The notes below the pieces were generated by a model. It saw only the letters and a program-made list of their open reading frames with translations, was not told where the DNA came from and did not search any database. A DNA stretch of 7,802 nt from assembly GCA_050304855.1 (NCBI GenBank), contig JBNLEI010000137.1, positions 1-7,802 of the forward strand. The letters run 5' to 3'. This DNA comes from Methylomarinum sp050304855. Its GTDB lineage: Bacteria; Pseudomonadota; Gammaproteobacteria; Methylococcales; Methylomonadaceae. Positions within the stretch are counted from its first letter, which is position 1. The number at the start of each line of letters is the position of its first letter. The position numbers and the translations under genes were made by a program. Below, piece by piece: positions 1 to 6,964 of the stretch.

Positions 1-2798
1 AGTTGATCATGCAATTGCGACAACGGACCGCGTTCGCCTTCGCTTTCGGTAATAAAGCCCAATACGACCAGTGCATCATGCAGTTCGTCTTCGGTATGTG
101 CTTCGGGCCAGGCTTCGCGGCAAACACGGGCGATCGCCTCCGGATCAAGGTGACCGATATCGCCTGCCTCCTGCGGTGAAGTGAAGCGCCGTTGTTGTAT
201 TGCCAGGGTTCGTCGTTCTTCGGCTGGCGCATCGTCGAGAAAAGCATAGGGTCGAGCATTGATGATTTCCTGAGCCAGTGGGGAAGGGCTGGTCAAGTCG
301 CGCGCGACGATACGAATCGTGCCTTTTTCGATGCCAGCCAGTACCGACCTGAGTCCGTCGATATCCATCAATTCATGTAGACAATCCCAAAGCGTTTGAT
401 TGACCAACGGATGATCGGGAATTTCACGTTCGCCGGCGATGTTTTCGAAACAGGCCAACTGATCGGGAAAAACGACCGAAACCAAATCTTCGGCATCGTT
501 ACGCTGAAAAGGTGCGGGCACTTTTTTGCCGGCTCTGTTGCGCGGTACCGCCAGCGCGGTATTGGCCACCCAGCGCCAACGAGTCGGGAACATCGGCGCC
601 GCCAATAGTGCTTGTTTCAATACCTCTTCGACGTTAGCGGCTTTCAGGTAACCGGCCGGTTCTTCGAGCGGAAAACTGTGGGTTGGCCCAAGCGATAGCA
701 CAATGTTGTCTTCCCCGGCGGCGGCTTGCAGTTCGAAATTAAAACGGCGACAAAAGCGTTTGCGTAGCGACAATCCCCAGGCCCGATTGATGCGAGAACC
801 ATAAGGCGAATGGACGACGAAATGCATGTCGCCGGTTTCGTCGAAAAATCGTTCGAAGACGATGCGGTGGAACGATGGCAATACAGTCAAAGCGGCTTTG
901 GCGGCGGCGAGATAATCGGATAGTTGAACGGCTGCCGCTTCGGGTAGGTTTAATGTGTCGATGAGATAACGTTTGGCAGCGTCGCCGCCTCCTAGCTCCA
1001 ACAGTCGGTCCAATGTTTCCGACAGTTCGGAAACCGCTTGCGACAATTCGTTGGTTCGACCCGGCGCTTCGCCGAACCAGAATGGGATATTCGGCGGCTG
1101 GCCGTGGGCATCCTCTACGTGGACTTTGCCTTGCTCGATTTTGAGCATACGATAGGAACTATTGCCCAGCTGGAAAATGTCGCCAGGCAGACTTTCAAAT
1201 GCGAAGTCTTCATTTAGTGTCCCGACGAATAGACCCTCCGGTTGCAAGATCACATCGTAATCGAACTGGTCCGGAATGGCTCCGCCGTTGATCATTGCGG
1301 TCAGGCGCGCGCCTTTGCGGGGCCTGAGCATGCCATGGACGATGTCCCGGTGTAAATAAGCGCCGCGCCGCCCTCGGCGGGTGTGATAGCCGTCGCTGAG
1401 CATTTTGACGACCGCTTTGAATTGCTGTTCGCCGAGATTGCGGTAAGGCCAGGCCCGGATAAAAGTACGGTAAAGCTCCGCTTCGCTCCATTCCCCGCAG
1501 GCTACTTCGGCGACGACTTGTTGTGCCAACACATCCAACGGATGCTCGGGAACCTCGATTTTGTCCAATTGGTCCTGACCGATGGCGGCCAGCAACGCGG
1601 TACATTCAAGCAAGTCGTCGCGCGAAAGCGGAAACAAACGTCCCTTAGGTATCGCACCCAGGCGGTGACCGGAGCGACCGACGCGTTGTAAGAAAGCGGC
1701 GATGCCATGGGGCGAACCCAACTGACAGACCAGGTCGACGTCGCCGATATCGATCCCAAGCTCCAATGAGGCGGTTGCGACCAGCGCTTTCAATTGGCCT
1801 TGTTTCAAACGCTGCTCCGCCGCCAACCGATGTTCTTTGGCCAAGCTGCCGTGGTGTGCCGTTACGGCCGCTTCTCCGAGCCTTTCCGCCAACGCGGCGG
1901 CAGCTCTTTCGGCCAAGCGCCGAGTGTTGACGAAAATCAGCGTGGTTCGGTGATCCAGCGTCAGTTGTTCCAGCCGGTCGTAGATTTCCGTCCACACTTC
2001 ATTAGCCATAACCGCTTCCAGAGGGGAACCGGGCACTTCGATTTGCAGATCTCGGCGGCGGACGTGGCCGGTATCGATGATTGTGCAGGGTACGGGGCGA
2101 TTTCCGATCAAATAATGGGCGATTTCGTCCAACGGTTTTTGTGTGGCCGAAAGGCCGATTCGAACCGGCTCATTTGCGGTGATTTTACTTAATCGTTCGA
2201 GCGATAGCAGCAAATGCGCTCCGCGTTTATTGCCGGCCAAGGCGTGGATTTCGTCGACGATCACTGTGCGCACCGATTTCAACATGTCGCGCCCGGAATC
2301 GGACGTCAATAGAATGTAAAGCGATTCCGGCGTTGTCACCAGAATATGCGGAGGAAACTTTTTCATCGCCGCGCGCTCTTGTTGCGTGGTGTCGCCGGTA
2401 CGGGTTTGCGCCCTAATTACCACGCCAGGCAGACAAGCTTCCAATAATGCCATATCGATGCCGGTCAAAGGTTGTTCTAGATTTTTGCGGATATCGTTAG
2501 ATAAGGCTTTGAGTGGCGAAACATACAGTACCTGTGTGACATCGGGTAAGCCGGTTTCCAGCCCTTGTTTGACCAAACGGTCGATTACCGCCAGAAACGC
2601 AGCCAGTGTTTTTCCAGATCCGGTCGGCGCGGCAATCAGTGTTGACTGGCCCGACTGGATGACGGGCCAGGCTTGTTCCTGGACAATCGACGGTTGATTA
2701 AATTGACGTACAAACCAGTCGGCAACAATAGGATGAAAATCTTGTAAATTTTGGGAGGTATCGTCAGTGACGGATTTGTGCATTAATTCATTAGCCAT
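1..2798 (-). CDS. lhr: Lhr-family ATP-dependent DEXH-box helicase, N-terminal 932 residues (3' end beyond window)
   Basis: This is a large superfamily 2 helicase of the Lhr type, which translocates 3' to 5' on single-stranded DNA and is linked to DNA repair. Reading the minus strand from ATG at 2798, the frame is open to the left edge. Visible motifs are Walker A APTGSGKT (residues 57-64), motif Ia SPLKAL (about 94-99), TPESL (156-160), the DEIH box (182-185), motif III SAT (217-219), the second RecA domain from about 280 with HHGS (315-318), and motif VI QRVGRSGHR (371-379). NPLDVLAQQ-like HPLDVLAQQ (419-427) and the following winged-helix and Lhr-core segments match the family. E. coli Lhr is about 1,500 residues, so roughly a third is missing here, by window truncation and not by mutation. 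ATG 2798 has no clear Shine-Dalgarno; ATG at 2783 and GTG at 2822 are in-frame alternatives. It is divergent from the protease genes and has no evident functional tie to them. Confidence 0.93.
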   Translation of the reverse strand, partial: MANELMHKSVTDDTSQNLQDFHPIVADWFVRQFNQPSIVQEQAWPVIQSGQSTLIAAPTGSGKTLAAFLAVIDRLVKQGLETGLPDVTQVLYVSPLKALSNDIRKNLEQPLTGIDMALLEACLPGVVIRAQTRTGDTTQQERAAMKKFPPHILVTTPESLYILLTSDSGRDMLKSVRTVIVDEIHALAGNKRGAHLLLSLERLSKITANEPVRIGLSATQKPLDEIAHYLIGNRPVPCTIIDTGHVRRRDLQIEVPGSPLEAVMANEVWTEIYDRLEQLTLDHRTTLIFVNTRRLAERAAAALAERLGEAAVTAHHGSLAKEHRLAAEQRLKQGQLKALVATASLELGIDIGDVDLVCQLGSPHGIAAFLQRVGRSGHRLGAIPKGRLFPLSRDDLLECTALLAAIGQDQLDKIEVPEHPLDVLAQQVVAEVACGEWSEAELYRTFIRAWPYRNLGEQQFKAVVKMLSDGYHTRRGRRGAYLHRDIVHGMLRPRKGARLTAMINGGAIPDQFDYDVILQPEGLFVGTLNEDFAFESLPGDIFQLGNSSYRMLKIEQGKVHVEDAHGQPPNIPFWFGEAPGRTNELSQAVSELSETLDRLLELGGGDAAKRYLIDTLNLPEAAAVQLSDYLAAAKAALTVLPSFHRIVFERFFDETGDMHFVVHSPYGSRINRAWGLSLRKRFCRRFNFELQAAAGEDNIVLSLGPTHSFPLEEPAGYLKAANVEEVLKQALLAAPMFPTRWRWVANTALAVPRNRAGKKVPAPFQRNDAEDLVSVVFPDQLACFENIAGEREIPDHPLVNQTLWDCLHELMDIDGLRSVLAGIEKGTIRIVARDLTSPSPLAQEIINARPYAFLDDAPAEERRTLAIQQRRFTSPQEAGDIGHLDPEAIARVCREAWPEAHTEDELHDALVVLGFITESEGERGPLSQLHDQ

Positions 2799-2847
2799 AA
2801 AAAGCGCAATGTTGAAGTCCACGCGACTCTTAAAAAAAATGTCAGTC

Positions 2848-2930
2848 GATTCTCAGTAAAATCATCAGTGTTTACCTTCACGTCCAGGCTGGTCATCGGA
2901 TTGAGAATCATGTAAGCGCAGATTTTACTG
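2848..2930. repeat. Two overlapping perfect inverted repeats (alternative hairpins)
   Basis: GATTCTCA (2848-2855) pairs perfectly with TGAGAATC (2902-2909), and CAGTAAAATC (2854-2863) pairs perfectly with GATTTTACTG (2921-2930). The two left arms overlap by two bases, so the left strand is one continuous 16-base block while its complements lie as two separate blocks in the non-nested order. In RNA the two pairings would cross, making them pseudoknot-like or mutually exclusive. The region lies 50-130 bases upstream of the lhr start and would be in its 5' leader if transcription starts beyond 2930. Loops of 46 and 57 bases make simple hairpins weak; chance is possible in AT-rich DNA. Confidence 0.4.
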
Positions 2931-3085
2931 CATTTATTTTCTTGTTTTTTTGAATAAACTGATTGAGAAATCAATTGGTATATTAACAACTTAAATTCGC
3001 GGCCATTAAGGTATTTGATAATAACATCGGCAACCTTCGGATCGTTATGGTTAAAAGGTTTGTGTTTCCTAAGAAATTAACGTTA

Positions 3086-3136
3086 GAATCGATAACAGAT
3101 GATTTTAATGATAATCGTTTTAGGACTTATCGATTC
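3086..3136. repeat. Perfect 10-bp inverted repeat with 31-bp spacer
   Basis: GAATCGATAA (3086-3095) is the exact reverse complement of TTATCGATTC (3127-3136). The arms do not extend further in either direction. The centres are 41 bp apart, close to four helical turns, which would place two bound protein units on the same DNA face. The element sits about 240 bp upstream of the first protease gene and 290 bp upstream of lhr. It could be a paired operator site; no known regulator's consensus is recognised in the arms. Confidence 0.5.
3104..3122. promoter_or_regulatory. Possible Fur-box-like sequence
   Basis: Aligned with the classic 19-bp Fur consensus (GATAATGATAATCATTATC), this 19-mer matches at 14 positions, including an uninterrupted central run TAATGATAATC. 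It lies inside the spacer of the 3086-3136 inverted repeat. AT-rich DNA yields such partial matches by chance, and no iron-related gene is visible in the window, so this is a weak call. Confidence 0.2.
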
Positions 3137-3364
3137 AGAAAAAGTTTTGCTTATTAGCCGTTGACAATTTCGCTTATCGCGACGGGCGGTTCTTTAATCA
3201 GGAGGCAAGTTTGTTCTCTCAAATCATCCGAAATACAGATAAACGTTCCTTCCATTTTCATAAACGGAAAGCCATTGTTTGGGCTCGATACGTCATGCGA
3301 TAGATTGTGCTTCTTTTGTCGGCTTTTTTACCCTTTTTGGGAATAAATGGCCTTGTCTTGTGAC

Positions 3365-3379
3365 GGGGAATGAGAATTG
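3365..3379 (+). promoter_or_regulatory. Ribosome binding site and TTG start of the first protease gene
   Basis: GGGGA at 3365-3369 sits 7 bases ahead of the TTG at 3377-3379. An in-frame stop (TGA 3371-3373) lies just upstream, so TTG 3377 is the earliest possible start. A GTG at 3383 is the only other start that keeps the KRR n-region of the signal peptide, but its spacing from GGGGA is 13 bases. The next in-frame ATG (3425) would fall inside the hydrophobic core and lose the n-region. A non-ATG start is therefore required for export in either case. Confidence 0.6.
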
Positions 3380-5104
3380 AGTGTGTGGAAGCGACGTCTT
3401 ATAAGTGTAGTTATTTTATATATCATGCTTGCTATTGGGCCTATCGGGGGTGTAATGGCGGCAACGACAATGCTGGCTTTCGAGGCGGAGCAGGATGCCA
3501 GCCGTTTGGTCGTCATGTTGAACAGCTCTTTTCCGGATGGCGAACGGATCGGTGCGGGAATCGTGTTCGGTCACGATAGCAATAATTATTATATTGCCAC
3601 CGCAAATCATAATGTACGTCAAGGTGAAATTACTGCCGGAAAAATCCGAGTCTGGTTCAACCGTGACGCCAACAAAGCTTTCGATGCTCAACTTCAACCT
3701 CATTTCGATACCACGCTCGATATCGCTGTGCTCAAGGTTGCCGGTTCCGGCCTAGATCCGGAAATGGTGCCCTATGACCGTCTGGCTGATCCCAAATCGA
3801 TTCAGCGCGGCGATTTTGTTTTTCCGATGGGGACGCCTAACGGTCGACCGTGGGCGATTAGCTTGACCCCCGATCGTTTTGCGGAACGCCGAGAAGACTG
3901 GCTATATTTCGAATCCGGCTTCATTGCGCCCGGACATTCGGGCGGGGCGTTGTGGGACGAACATCTTAACATCGTCGGAATGATACGCACGGACCAGCCG
4001 CCACATGGCGAGGCGTTGAGTATCGCAAAAATTTTGGCTTTAGTTAAAGCTTGGGGTTATCCCGTACGCTTAGGTGTCGCACAAGAAGATCTTTTTTTCG
4101 ATCGGGTGGCCGTCGGGGACGAGCATGCATGCGCCATAACCCGGCTCGGAACCGCCTATTGTTTTGGCCCACAGTCCTTTTTATTGGGTGCCGGTACGAG
4201 CGCCTCCAGCGAACGTTTTCGACGCGTTATAGGGCGGCATCGATTCCAATCTATTGAATTGAGCCGCGACTTCGTCTGCGGACTGGATAGAGAAAGTTCA
4301 GCTTGGTGCTGGGGATCTAACTCATCTGGACAGTTGGGAAACGATTCAACCGGTTATAGGTTACACAATTCTTCGGTGCCCGTTCGTGTGGCGGGCGATC
4401 ACCATTTTCGAATGCTCAGCGCTGGGAAATTCGGAATTTGCGGATTGACGGCGAAAGGCGAAGCGTGGTGCTGGGGAGGAATTGCATCGAGGCAACGGTC
4501 TGCGCCCGAGCGTTTCGCGGAAGGTATGCAGTTCATCTCCCTGCATGTGACGGAGGGAGGAGCGTGCGGTAGGAGTGGGGATCGAAAGCTGTTTTGTTGG
4601 AGTCTTGATAATCTCGATCGCGTGTCGCCTATAGAAGCATCGGCCGACACGGCGGCACTGGTGGATATCTCACTGGGGGGAGATTATCAAATTACAGGTT
4701 GTGGCCTTGAACGCAATGGTTCGACGCAGTGTTGGGGATCGAATGTCCATGGTCAGCTTGGCGACGGATTAGGTGGCGAGTCATCCCTTAAGAATGATCG
4801 CGATAATCCGCAATTGATAGCCGGGGGACATCGCTTCGTAGCCGTAGACGTTGGAGAATATCATGCCTGCGCTGTTACTTCAAAAGGTGCGGCGTGGTGT
4901 TGGGGGGACAATACGTTCGGCCAACTCGGAGACGGTAGCTACGTGACGAGAAATGCCCCTGTTGCGGTGAAAAGCGATGTGACATTCGTGCAAGTCAAGG
5001 CCGGCTGGGGTCTTACCTGCGGAGTTTCGACTTCGGGTTTTGTCTATTGCTGGGGTAAAGTCATGGAACGCTACGTCAAAGAACCTATGAAGATTCCGCT
5101 TTAG
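3377..5104 (+). CDS. Exported trypsin-like serine protease with C-terminal seven-unit RCC1-like beta-propeller
   Basis: The 575-residue product begins with a Sec signal peptide: KRR at 5-7, a hydrophobic core at about 8-27, and probable cleavage after VMA (residue 28). A chymotrypsin-fold protease domain follows (about 40-235) with the full triad: His78 in TANH, Asp115 in LDIAVL, and Ser188 in PGHSGGAL. This resembles the HtrA/Deg branch, but no PDZ domain follows. Residues about 240-575 are seven RCC1-like repeats marked by CWG and, in units 2, 5 and 6, by GQLG. All 14 cysteines of the protein lie in this part as seven C-x9-C pairs, pointing to one disulfide per blade and an oxidising periplasmic or extracellular location. 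The next gene, 48 bp downstream, has a homologous protease domain. RCC1-type propellers usually bind proteins, so substrate or partner recognition is inferred; the actual target is unknown. Confidence 0.88.
   Translation: MSVWKRRLISVVILYIMLAIGPIGGVMAATTMLAFEAEQDASRLVVMLNSSFPDGERIGAGIVFGHDSNNYYIATANHNVRQGEITAGKIRVWFNRDANKAFDAQLQPHFDTTLDIAVLKVAGSGLDPEMVPYDRLADPKSIQRGDFVFPMGTPNGRPWAISLTPDRFAERREDWLYFESGFIAPGHSGGALWDEHLNIVGMIRTDQPPHGEALSIAKILALVKAWGYPVRLGVAQEDLFFDRVAVGDEHACAITRLGTAYCFGPQSFLLGAGTSASSERFRRVIGRHRFQSIELSRDFVCGLDRESSAWCWGSNSSGQLGNDSTGYRLHNSSVPVRVAGDHHFRMLSAGKFGICGLTAKGEAWCWGGIASRQRSAPERFAEGMQFISLHVTEGGACGRSGDRKLFCWSLDNLDRVSPIEASADTAALVDISLGGDYQITGCGLERNGSTQCWGSNVHGQLGDGLGGESSLKNDRDNPQLIAGGHRFVAVDVGEYHACAVTSKGAAWCWGDNTFGQLGDGSYVTRNAPVAVKSDVTFVQVKAGWGLTCGVSTSGFVYCWGKVMERYVKEPMKIPL
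4097..5101 (+). repeat. Seven RCC1-like repeats with invariant C-x9-C pairs (protein-level repeat)
   Basis: Cysteine pairs fall at residues 252/262, 301/311, 355/365, 397/407, 442/452, 498/508 and 548/558 of the protease encoded at 3377-5104. Every pair has the same spacing, while unit-to-unit distance varies from 42 to 56 residues. The typical unit is a G-x-x-H/F-x-C-G/A start, then W/Y/F-C-W-G, then an optional GQLGDG loop. Units 1, 3, 4 and 7 lack GQLG, and unit 4 has CWS instead of CWG. Seven units agree with the closed seven-bladed ring of the RCC1 family. Confidence 0.85.
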
Positions 5105-5152
5105 CAGCTTTTTACGGAAACCTTTCATTTGCGAATGCTTCGGGGCTGATAA

Positions 5153-6940
5153 ATGAGCACGAAACGAATTTGTTTTTCTTTAGGTATTGTGTTTTATTTT
5201 CTTGTTTTTCGGACTTCGGTTGTTCATTCTCAGCCGATTGATGAGGCTAGCAAGTCGCGCTCTTATGCGGCTCGGATGGTCGTCATGCTTCGCGGTAATA
5301 TCGACGACACGCCAGTTTTCGGGGCAGGCATCATTTTCGGTTTCGACTCGAACAATGTTTACATCGTTACGGCAAATCACGTTTTACGTCGCGGTTCCTC
5401 CACTGCGGAAAAGATCGTTGTCGCTTTTCACGAAATCGATAACCTTTATCCTGCGGTAGTGCAAAATCATTATTCTCCCGAGTTGGATATTGCGGTTCTT
5501 TCAGTAAGAAGAGTGTCTGTGGAGGATATCGATTTTTGTCTACAGCCGTACAATCGTCTCGCACGGGAGAACAACAAGCCAACGCGAGGAACCGCTGTTT
5601 ATTCAATTGGCAACCCGAACGGCATTGGATGGGCAATGCCCGTTGTTCCAGACTATGTCGCGAAAATTGATGATTCCCGGATTATCGTTCAATCGAACTT
5701 CGTAGCTCCCGGATCGTCCGGCGGCGCTTTAGTCGATGATATTGGAACAATCGTCGGTATGGTTCTGGCCGATACTCCGCCTTTCTTGGAAGCTAATTTG
5801 ATGTTAGATGTTATTAGCAAGCTTGAAGAATGGGGATACCCGGTGGCGTTAAATAATCGTCACTATCATGGCGCAAGGATATGGGACCCGGTTGCATGGA
5901 ATCCATTATTTACAGCCGTAGTCGATAAAGATATCAAAAAGGTTCGAAAACTCATTTCGTATGGTTGTACGCCCGGTTCTGAAAACAGTACTTTCACGCT
6001 CTATTACTTAAATGAAATTGATCGAAGTATGCTGACAACACTACTCGAAGCGGGGGCAGATCCAAATGACGGTCTGGTTAATGCTATTCGTCATGATGAC
6101 TATGAAACACTCAATCTGTTATTCACATATGGGGCTAATTTCAAAGACAAATGGGGCGCCATAGCGTTAAAGATAGCCATTCAAGAAAAAAAAGATGATG
6201 CTATGGTTTCGTTTTTGTTGAAGAAAGGTATCAGTGATTCTGTAGAAATTGACACAATGCTGGACTCGCTTCTCCCCAATACCGTATCGAAAAACGTTAC
6301 CAACGTTATGTTGGCGGCGATTGATTCGAACATGAACAAGGAAATAGCCACCCGTTACATTCAGAAAAGTATCCAATTCAAAAACGATCGTTTGTTGGAT
6401 TGGTTTATTACAAAAGGAGCGGACATTAATGTGTTATTGGAGTCCGGCAATACAATTTTTGATTGGATTGAAAGATTGGATTACAGGGATAGGAACAAGA
6501 TTATAAACAAGGTGATTGATGCCGGACTTGATGTAAAACGATTAGATCGTAACGGAGCCGGGATCACTCATTTTTTGCTTGCCAAGCACTCGTTAGACGA
6601 CGAAACTCTGCAGGTTGTCAGTAAAGTGTTGACGCGTGGCGCAGACCCAAACCAACGGATTACTGAAATATCCGATTTTATGAGAGGTTGGGCACGCGAT
6701 CGTCAAGATTACGTTACAGGAGCGACTCCTTTGCTTTTTCTCTTATTAAGAGTTCCTAACGAAAACGTTGTCAACGGTGTAAAGATACTACTGAACGCAG
6801 GTGCCGACACGACTTTAAAAAATAAAGCCGGACGAACCGCGTCCGATTTAGTATGGAATCCATATCCGTTGTATACGCCAAGAGATAATGAATCTGTGCG
6901 TGAATTAAAAAAGTTATTGCCTCGTATTACGGTTGAATAG
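5153..6940 (+). CDS. Exported trypsin-like serine protease with C-terminal ankyrin repeats
   Basis: The 595-residue product starts at ATG 5153, with a weak GGGG (5141-5144) eight bases upstream. It has a signal peptide (KR at 4-5, hydrophobic 6-19, likely cleavage near VHS-Q, residue 26). The protease domain (about 38-232) keeps the triad His76 (TANH), Asp112 (LDIAVL) and Ser189 (PGSSGGAL), and it aligns along its whole length with the protease domain of the upstream gene, for instance 18 identities in 25 residues from GAGI to the residue after the catalytic His. Both domains end in a WGYPV motif. From about 247 to 568 there are degenerate ankyrin repeats, recognised by GADPN (301-305, 497-500 region), GADIN (422-426) and GADTTLKNKAGRTASDL (550-566). 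There are only three cysteines and no C-x9-C pattern. Ankyrin repeats bind proteins; a recognition role is inferred. The 48-bp gap upstream and 24-bp gap downstream suggest co-transcription with both neighbours. Confidence 0.87.
   Translation: MSTKRICFSLGIVFYFLVFRTSVVHSQPIDEASKSRSYAARMVVMLRGNIDDTPVFGAGIIFGFDSNNVYIVTANHVLRRGSSTAEKIVVAFHEIDNLYPAVVQNHYSPELDIAVLSVRRVSVEDIDFCLQPYNRLARENNKPTRGTAVYSIGNPNGIGWAMPVVPDYVAKIDDSRIIVQSNFVAPGSSGGALVDDIGTIVGMVLADTPPFLEANLMLDVISKLEEWGYPVALNNRHYHGARIWDPVAWNPLFTAVVDKDIKKVRKLISYGCTPGSENSTFTLYYLNEIDRSMLTTLLEAGADPNDGLVNAIRHDDYETLNLLFTYGANFKDKWGAIALKIAIQEKKDDAMVSFLLKKGISDSVEIDTMLDSLLPNTVSKNVTNVMLAAIDSNMNKEIATRYIQKSIQFKNDRLLDWFITKGADINVLLESGNTIFDWIERLDYRDRNKIINKVIDAGLDVKRLDRNGAGITHFLLAKHSLDDETLQVVSKVLTRGADPNQRITEISDFMRGWARDRQDYVTGATPLLFLLLRVPNENVVNGVKILLNAGADTTLKNKAGRTASDLVWNPYPLYTPRDNESVRELKKLLPRITVE
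5891..6856 (+). repeat. Degenerate ankyrin repeat array (protein-level repeat)
   Basis: This covers roughly residues 247-568 of the second protease. Recognisable units include PLFTAVVDKDIKKVRKLI, LLEAGADPNDGLVNAI, LNLLFTYGANF, DWFITKGADIN, VSKVLTRGADPNQ and VKILLNAGADTTLKN followed by GRTASDL. The middle part (about 335-400) is diverged and units cannot be counted exactly; about seven to nine is reasonable. The coding DNA here is visibly AT-richer than that of the protease half: 6181-6240 has 19 G+C in 60, against 33 in 60 at 5701-5760. Confidence 0.75.
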
Positions 6941-6964
6941 TGCATTTGTAAGACAGTATCTAAA

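Larger units (their letters stand above)
2799..3376. other. Divergent AT-rich intergenic region, no convincing gene
   Basis: This 578-bp stretch separates the helicase (leftward) from the protease operon (rightward), so it should hold both promoters. It is clearly AT-richer than the flanking coding DNA. Two inverted-repeat sets (2848-2930 and 3086-3136) and a Fur-like sequence are described separately. No sigma-70 promoter stands out. A perfect TTGACA at 3161-3166 has only GC-rich sequence at the expected -10 distance. A TTGTTT at 3275-3280 followed by TGC-GATAGA at about 3296-3304 is a weak candidate for the protease operon. Short reading frames here (2783-2989 minus, 3161-3346 plus) lack ribosome sites and recognisable protein character. 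Confidence 0.7.

Noticed and set aside
192..2192. Several plus-strand frames of 60-132 codons across the helicase region
   Set aside because: They are antisense shadows of the lhr frame, which carries all helicase motifs in the right order and is open from 2798 to the left edge.
2783..2989. 68-codon minus-strand frame overlapping the lhr start
   Set aside because: It overlaps the helicase start in another frame, has no clear ribosome site and reads as low-complexity translation of AT-rich DNA.
3161..3190. Consensus TTGACA as a -35 box
   Set aside because: At 16-18 bases downstream the sequence is GC-rich (GACGGGCGG) with no -10 resemblance.
3331..3341. CCC-TTTTT-GGG hairpin as a terminator
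   Set aside because: The stem is only three pairs and no T-run follows; it also lies just before a gene start.
3161..3346. 61-codon plus-strand frame in the intergenic region
   Set aside because: It starts at TTG with no Shine-Dalgarno and shows no recognisable protein pattern; most likely chance.
3377..6940. Cytosolic antiphage defence protease (trypsin-like proteases fused to repeat domains occur in such systems)
   Set aside because: Both proteins have credible signal peptides and the first has disulfide-type cysteine pairing, which argues for an envelope location; no nucleic-acid sensor, effector or mobile element is next to them.
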